A stretch of 64,000 nt of DNA from Eucommia ulmoides. Lineage: Eukaryota; Streptophyta; Magnoliopsida; Garryales; Eucommiaceae. The notes under the pieces were generated by a model that searched no databases, was not told the origin of the DNA, and worked only from the letters and a program-made list of their open reading frames with translations. Every line of letters starts with the position of its first letter. The first letter of the stretch is position 1. The stretch covers positions 29,027,401-29,091,400 of the forward strand of contig CM028326.1 of assembly GCA_016647705.1 (NCBI GenBank), read 5' to 3'. The position numbers were made by a program, and so were the translations under genes. Below are positions 58,970-64,000 of the stretch, piece after piece.

Positions 58970-61395
58970 GAAGGGGAGCTACTTTTGGAATGGATCTAGA
59001 TCGGTCTATCCCCCGTCGACCTCCTTTACACCGCCCTGGTCGCCAGGTTGCCCGCTCGCTGCTCTCTGGCCCCTAGACAACCTCTACGAGCCGCTAGGAC
59101 TCTCCGAAAGTCTGCTGGGCCCTATGTCTTGGGTGGTCAGCTCATCTTTCGGCTCGTCTAGGCCCATATCCTGCTTGGCCTATGCTTCTGCAATGTCTTG
59201 TCCGAAGGGCTCGAGCTCGATTTTTGTGTAGTCGACCTCTGAGAATTAGCACCGAACTGAGTTGACAACTCCCTTGAAATCGACCTGAATCACGCTCAAC
59301 CCGATCCGATCTTGAAGCCCGATGAATTCTTCGCTCTTTTTTTAATTAGAAACTGTTTCAGCCTAGGCCATATCTAACTCGAAGGCCCGACTCCATTTCA
59401 GCTCTTTGAGCAGGCTAACAACAAGGTGCTCCGATCGCCGAAACTCTGCATTCCTCTTGGATAAGTTGTCGTTCTCGGCCTGGAGCCTTTCCAGCTCTTT
59501 CTGGTACTAGCTGAAGAGGTCGATGTGTTCGTCCCTCTACTTCGTCAATTCCTCAAGCACTTGGTTGGCGTTGTGCAAATGGATCCCCTTCTCCAGCACA
59601 AAAAAAATGGCCATGCGAGATCAATAAGAAAAGGCATTAGCGAAGTGAAAGTGGCCCTGCCAGAAGACCAAGTTCAAAATTTTCGAGGTAAAAGCTTATC
59701 GAGATCTGGTACCAGTACATGTTAGTACAAAGCCGGCCATCAGACTTGTCGGCAAACCTTGCCTTGTCCGCCGGTAGGGTGATCTGTTGAATAAAGGCCG
59801 ATAGGATGGCTGGGGTCTGGGTGACGGCCTTGTCAATTCATAGCCCGGTCTTAGAAATAAATGGATCCACTTTGTTCTCCTTTTGTTGCGCCTCTCCCTG
59901 CCCGACCGGGGCCGCAGATTAACTCTTCTTTTGTTAACCGATCGGGGTGTCGGGCACCCCAACCTTCTGCTTCTTCTTGTCCCTGACATTGGCCGGATTC
60001 TCAGAATCTGCCTCTATCGGTGCCAACCTGGCGATGGGCGGGGTAGCTGGCCTCTTTTGAGTCGAAGTCGACCTGATCTAGCCTGCCGCGCCGGTCCCTC
60101 TTGAACTGTCTAGTCCGTCTAGCCCTCCTGAGCAGGCTGGCTCTACTTGCCGCCCTGCTTCACACCTTTCGCCGCTAGCCGGGCTAGAGTCACTATGTCT
60201 ATAACCACAAGAGAAGAAGTGAGGGACGTCAGTCGACGGCGAAAAATCTCTAAGTACAAATAACCAGACGAGCAGGGGTAGAAATACTTATTGTTCCGGG
60301 TATTCCTCTTTAAGGTCAGCTCGGGTAAGGACAGATCGCTCCAAAAGTAGATGGTGTAGAGGCACGATGTAATCAAGGCCCTAACATTAATGAATAAGGT
60401 GTTAAGAATCAAGTCTCTCTCCTCAAGGATCTTCGACCTAGGCTCGTACTTCTTCGAAACTGAAAAAGACAGAAACACATCCAACTCAGAAAAAACGAAC
60501 CAAGAAGAAAATTTGTGAGTTCCGAGCTAAAACGACTTACCCATGGTCTCCCAGTGCATCTTGACCAGGAATTCATACTCCGGCGCCTCATCGGCCTCTC
60601 ATCCGGTACCACCCAAGAAGAAGAAGCCTGACTCCCAGTCCTTAATAGAGTCGGGGTAACCCTTAAGAAATTTTCATCGGGCCAAGATGTAACACCAGCC
60701 CCTCCCTCCGGGCATGGACTTCACCGTGAAGACGACATAAAATAACTAGAGGGACGGGGTGATTCCCTCGACCAGACAGATCACGTGGAAGACCACAACC
60801 ATGTACATACTATTGGGAGCGAGCTGTGACGAACACAACCCCAGATCCCAACAGACCTCCCTCACCCAAGGGTGGATAGAAAATCAGGTGGGTCGCAAGC
60901 CCGGTTGTCCTCCCTGGGAACGCGCGTCACCACCGAGCCCAGGATCGCGTATCTGGATTACAGTTCCCGAACATCCTTTTCGGTCAAGTCGGACTCTACC
61001 CTCCAAACTCAGGCCTCCGGGAAAACCTCACAAACCAGCCAATAGAAGTCGAGCTTGCCCTGAGAGGTTACCAGACGTCGAGGGCGCCCTCCTCCTCGGA
61101 GGATGTAACCTCCATGTCAAACTCAATGGTTGGACCCGCGCTGAGCTCATCTGCGAGGCCACCGGTGGATTCCGCCTCACTCTTCGTCCTCCTTCTCTAA
61201 GAATTGCTGGGCCTGACCTGCTGGGTCTCTTCAAAGGAAGACGTCCACTCAACGACGACCTCTTGCTCGCCAATTGGCTCAATTGCCGAAGGCACCTCGA
61301 GCTCATTGGCCTCGGTCGCAGACGAGTTGAGCTCGATCTGGATGACCCATGGGTCAACCGCAACCTGTTCAGATCTAGATGGGCTTTTTCTCAAC
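58970..61395 (-). pseudogene. Antisense frame in the gypsy 3' region, PF04195-like (gypsy-type transposase) with coiled coil, broken
   Basis: Read on the minus strand, an acidic start (IELNSSATEANELEVPSAIE, about 61335-61276) is followed by SQLAPNSMYMVVVFHVICL (about 60825-60769), then GGRGWCYILA and GYPDSIKDWESGFFFLG (about 60700-60612). This order resembles the plant 'putative gypsy-type transposase' N-terminal domain. Further on KELERLQAENDNLSKRNAEF (about 59500-59440) looks like a coiled coil. Antisense ORFs in the long 3' region are known for some Tat-lineage elements. The copy is interrupted many times. The plus-strand 244-codon frame 60759-61493 overlaps it and is taken as its shadow. 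Confidence 0.55.
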
Positions 61396-61793
61396 GAGTT
61401 GGACTTGGAATGGAAAAAAAAATGAAAAGAATGGAAAGAGGAATACCATGCTCAGAGGTTGGGTGGAGCTTTTGCAATACTTTGGTGAAGTAATTTGAAA
61501 AATGAAGTGTATATTTATAGAGGGGCCAAGAAGTCGAACCGTCGCATTGATCGGATGGTTCGCAAAGCGTCGATTCACGCGCCCTCAGCCATGTGTCTCG
61601 CATCTGGTCAAGGTGGCAGTCGAACTTCCTAAGCCAAAAGGCATGACCGGTCTAATTTACCTTTTCAAACAGGGCTGATATTCCGGGCTGCATCATTTCA
61701 GTCCCTTTGTCCCTTCTCTCCTTCAGCTCGGTCGACCTTTACCAGTAGTCCGACAATAGAATCCTCAACGTCTCATGTCCTATTTCCATGCTA

Positions 61794-62524
61794 AGGCTTG
61801 GGGGGTAACTGATGTGGGTAAAATCGAGCTCCTTCCATGTGTTAGCCACCTGAACCTGATCTGCCACGTCACCAGCTCTACGTCACGGCGACCTGACTGA
61901 GCCCAGTATATAGACAACCTGGGCGTCTTCCTAGGTTGGTGGATAGAAAGTACTCAAGGTCTCCAGATAGCAGCCTCCCGAAGAATCGCCATTGAGGGCA
62001 AGTCGGCGCGACCATACCAACCTGCCAAGTTGGTCCCATGGGTCTCGCCATTTATAGTGAAGTACCCAAAGCCCAGGCCCGTAACTCTAATCCGTCGTGC
62101 CACCTACACGCCTGACTACTATATCACATCTCTACCTATAAATAGAAGGCTTCATCATCACTTTTAGGAGAGGTTTTTTAGAGAGAGAAACTCTACCACA
62201 GATCGCTCAGACAGATCGAGGTAACAGTAACCTTTCGATTTGATTTTCTACCCCTGAGCTCTTACTCACGTCGGAGAGGACACACCGAGAAAAACTTGAC
62301 CTATCTTGTGTGCAGGTGACAGATTGGAGCTCGACCCGGACAGCGGCTAGGAGCAGAAGATCAGGAGCATAAGACCCGGGCTCGGACGTTGGTCGGACAA
62401 CACCCGTTCAGCCCGGCTGCAGTACACAAGCGACGATAAGGATCACCCCAATACAAGTTCCATTTTTCTTGATTCGAGAGTGTTCAGACCATACTGCTGA
62501 TTGGACCAATTTTCGACACTAACA
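61794..62524 (+). mobile_element. Polypurine tract and 3' LTR of the gypsy element
   Basis: The purine tract AAGGCTTGGGGGGTAAC stands just before the LTR start TGATGTGGGTAAAATC (61810). The LTR ends GACACTAACA (62524), and AATAT follows (62525-62529), matching the sequence before the 5' LTR. Length 715 bp. A TATATAGAC word (61899) may be the LTR TATA region. Confidence 0.85.
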
Positions 62525-62529
62525 AATAT

Positions 62530-63390
62530 AAAGTATCACCAAATTAAAAATGTCTGCCTTGATGTGGGATGTTTTGAACTAATTAAATCACTAGTTGTTT
62601 TCTTTCTTTTTAATTATATTTTGTTGGCACATAGTACTATCATGTCTAGATTATTAAATGGCGTGTGTCGGTTTATTAGCCATTTTTCTGTTCTTCGTCA
62701 ACATCAGTCTACATCTAACTTAATGAAAGCAAACTGAAATTTAAAGTGGCATATTTTCAAATACTAAATGAAGGTTAAGGTCGAAAATAACCTTAGAAAG
62801 AATGATTCTTCAAAATTGTTTTTCTATTGAAAAAATCCAAGCCGAATGTGTATGACACAATATAATATACTATGGGTAAATTTGTTTTTCCGAATATTTA
62901 ACTTTTACTTACAATAATTATTTATTCAAAATAACAACAATCATTAATTTTTTTTTTAATAATTGTTCTTTTTATTAAAGGGTAATCGGTGATATTTGTA
63001 ATATGTTATTAGTTTCATTTAAAATATAAGTTGTAATATGTTATCAGCCCTTTAATATATTAGTTTCAGCTTAAGTATTAATCTCGCATAATCTCACTTA
63101 CGTATAATATTAGTTACATGTACCTCTATAATATTAGTTACAAATAACGTGTAATTATATTACATATACTTGCTTAATATTTATTACATTTAACAAATAT
63201 TTTACATAAAAATTAGATATATAATTGTGAGAGTGTAACATGTGTATTGGATCTTTCATTTTTTTTTTTTAATGCACGACTAAAATATAACATGTGTATT
63301 CCAAAAAAGAGTTGTTTACATAAAAATTAATATTTTGTTACTTATTTTCTGAAAAATGAGTAACTCCATCTTTTTTACGAAACAATTATA
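62530..63390. other. AT-rich DNA sharing pieces with 14.4 and 20.3 kb
   Basis: 62530-62590 matches 14444-14500. GCCATTTTTCTGTTCTTCGTC and the 100 bp after it (62676-62768) match 20325-20424. The rest is AT-rich with repeated ATATTAGTTACA words (63060-63200). No gene seen. Confidence 0.55.
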
Positions 63391-63414
63391 ACTCAGGGTT
63401 GGTATCCTCGCAAA

Positions 63415-63681
63415 ACCCAGGGTTATGAACCCTGGGTATAACTCAAAAAATATTTCGTATGCCCGGGTTTGACAACCCCGGGTATACTGTCCTGTTACTA
63501 TTTTATTTTTTATTTTTTATTGCTAGACCCGAGGTTGCCAACCTCGGGTTTGGCTTGATTTTTCCATTAAACTCGGGGTTGACGACCCCGGGTTTATTAA
63601 AAAAAATTAATTAAAACCCGGGGTTGTAAACCCCGGGTTTAGACAAAAATTTTGTGAAACCCAAGGTTTTCAACCCCGAGT
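63415..63681. repeat. Array of six 23-nt hairpins
   Basis: Units start at 63415, 63461, 63527, 63571, 63616 and 63659. Each is a 10-nt arm, a 3-nt loop and a 10-nt arm of the form ACCCRRGGTT-NNN-AACCYYGGGT. Units 1, 3 and 5 are perfectly complementary although their arms differ from each other (ACCCAGGGTT, ACCCGAGGTT, ACCCGGGGTT); units 2, 4 and 6 have one to three mismatches or a bulge. Spacing is 43-46 nt except one of 66. A poorer unit may stand at 63391-63413. Spacers are AT-rich. Confidence 0.9.
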
Positions 63682-63683
63682 TT

Positions 63684-64000
63684 CCCCTCTCAAAGTACTC
63701 TCGCTCACTTCTCTCTCCTTCTTCTTCTCCTCTCTCTTCTTCTCCTCATTTTCTTCCTTTTCTTCTCTCTTTTCTTCTCCGCCATTTTCTCTCTCCTCTC
63801 TTTTTCTCCTCCATTTCTCTACTCTTTACATTAAAAAAATAAAAATAAATTATCAGTATTTTAATTTATAATTTTATAGATAATTCTAAAAATTAATATA
63901 TTTATTATATGTATCATTGTTTTAAAAATATTTTTAAAGTATAAATTTTTTAATATTTAATTGTGATAAGTATTTAATTTATAATTATAAAGAGGAAAAA
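63684..64000. other. Pyrimidine-rich tract, then AT-rich sequence
   Basis: 63684-63825 is nearly pure C/T (CTTCTTCTCC-type words), directly after the hairpin array; the rest is AT-rich. Frames through it are low-complexity Ser/Leu/Pro. Confidence 0.7.

Larger units (their letters stand above)
34085..62524 (+). mobile_element. Ty3/gypsy element of Tat type, old, carrying nested LTR elements
   Basis: The two LTRs (34085-34740 plus 40088-40189; and 61810-62524) are flanked by AATAT on both sides (34080-34084 and 62525-62529). Plus-strand parts are primer site, gag, protease, RT, RNase H, a second archaeal-type RNase H and integrase. The second RNase H is a hallmark of the Tat lineage. A long 3' region with an antisense frame follows. 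Insertions: 34741-40082 in the 5' LTR; 45467-51375 and 51788-57781 in the integrase part. All frames are broken many times. The LTRs differ far more than those of the nested elements, so this is the oldest layer. Confidence 0.9.

Noticed and set aside
60759-61493. 244-codon plus-strand frame, the longest in the window
   Set aside because: It overlaps the antisense frame of the gypsy 3' region, has Pro/Arg-rich, low-information sequence and no recognisable domain; best explained as its shadow in GC-richer DNA.
63415-63681. CRISPR array or row of bacterial terminators
   Set aside because: Units are palindromes of 23 nt with differing sequence and AT-rich spacers in plant nuclear DNA; there are no identical repeats, no cas genes and no prokaryotic genes.
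63654-63842. 62-codon Ser/Pro-rich frame
   Set aside because: Reads through a C/T-rich tract and is purely compositional.

Overview
The window is nuclear DNA of a flowering plant, almost certainly a dicot. It shows AT-rich intergenic DNA, a spliced gene with GT-AG introns and plant sequence, Tourist-like MITEs, Helitron ends, and stacked Ty1/copia and Ty3/gypsy elements. The one clear host gene is the 5' half of a BOR1-type boron (borate) exporter on the minus strand (1-1985, running off the left edge). Six exons join in frame across five introns. Its upstream leader (about 1986-3190) carries a 35-codon upstream ORF and AUG-stop elements, the kind of leader known to tune boron-transport genes.

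Layout. 1-3230: BOR1 gene, leader and core promoter, with two small MITEs in its introns. 3231-9258: AT-rich intergenic DNA with foldback elements, a nested Tourist-like MITE, a 263-bp tandem duplication, and a foldback element whose core is a cluster of G/C-run hairpins. 9262-14261: a broken plus-strand Ty1/copia element with only a 3' LTR. 14262-19120: low-copy or unassigned DNA with exon-like pieces repeating a K-S-S-N-F module, a 528-bp MITE and a transposon-associated protein fragment. 19125-34078: two minus-strand copia fossils, one split by a solo LTR, then a 900-bp Helitron and a second Helitron 3' end. This stretch is bracketed by two copies of a block made of about 190-bp units. 34085-62524: one very large, old Ty3/gypsy element of Tat type, with a 5-bp target duplication AATAT. 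It is swollen to 28 kb by nested LTR elements inserted in its 5' LTR and integrase region. 62525-64000: AT-rich DNA ending in an array of six 23-nt hairpins and a pyrimidine-rich tract.

The elements nested in the gypsy copy belong to one group of minus-strand, essentially non-coding LTR elements with 1.4-1.7 kb LTRs. Their primer site resembles the tRNA-Asp site of the Athila lineage. All their LTRs carry arrays of palindromes with constant CCGC/GCGG arms and variable centres. By LTR divergence read by eye, the gypsy host is oldest, the 51.8-57.8 kb insert younger, and the 34.7-40.1 kb insert youngest.

The strongest candidates for something undescribed are the hairpin array at 63.4-63.7 kb, whose arms change between units but stay complementary, and the variable-centre palindrome arrays of the nested LTR family. 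I saw no tRNA, rRNA or CRISPR locus. Identity calls come from reading the sequence, without database comparison.
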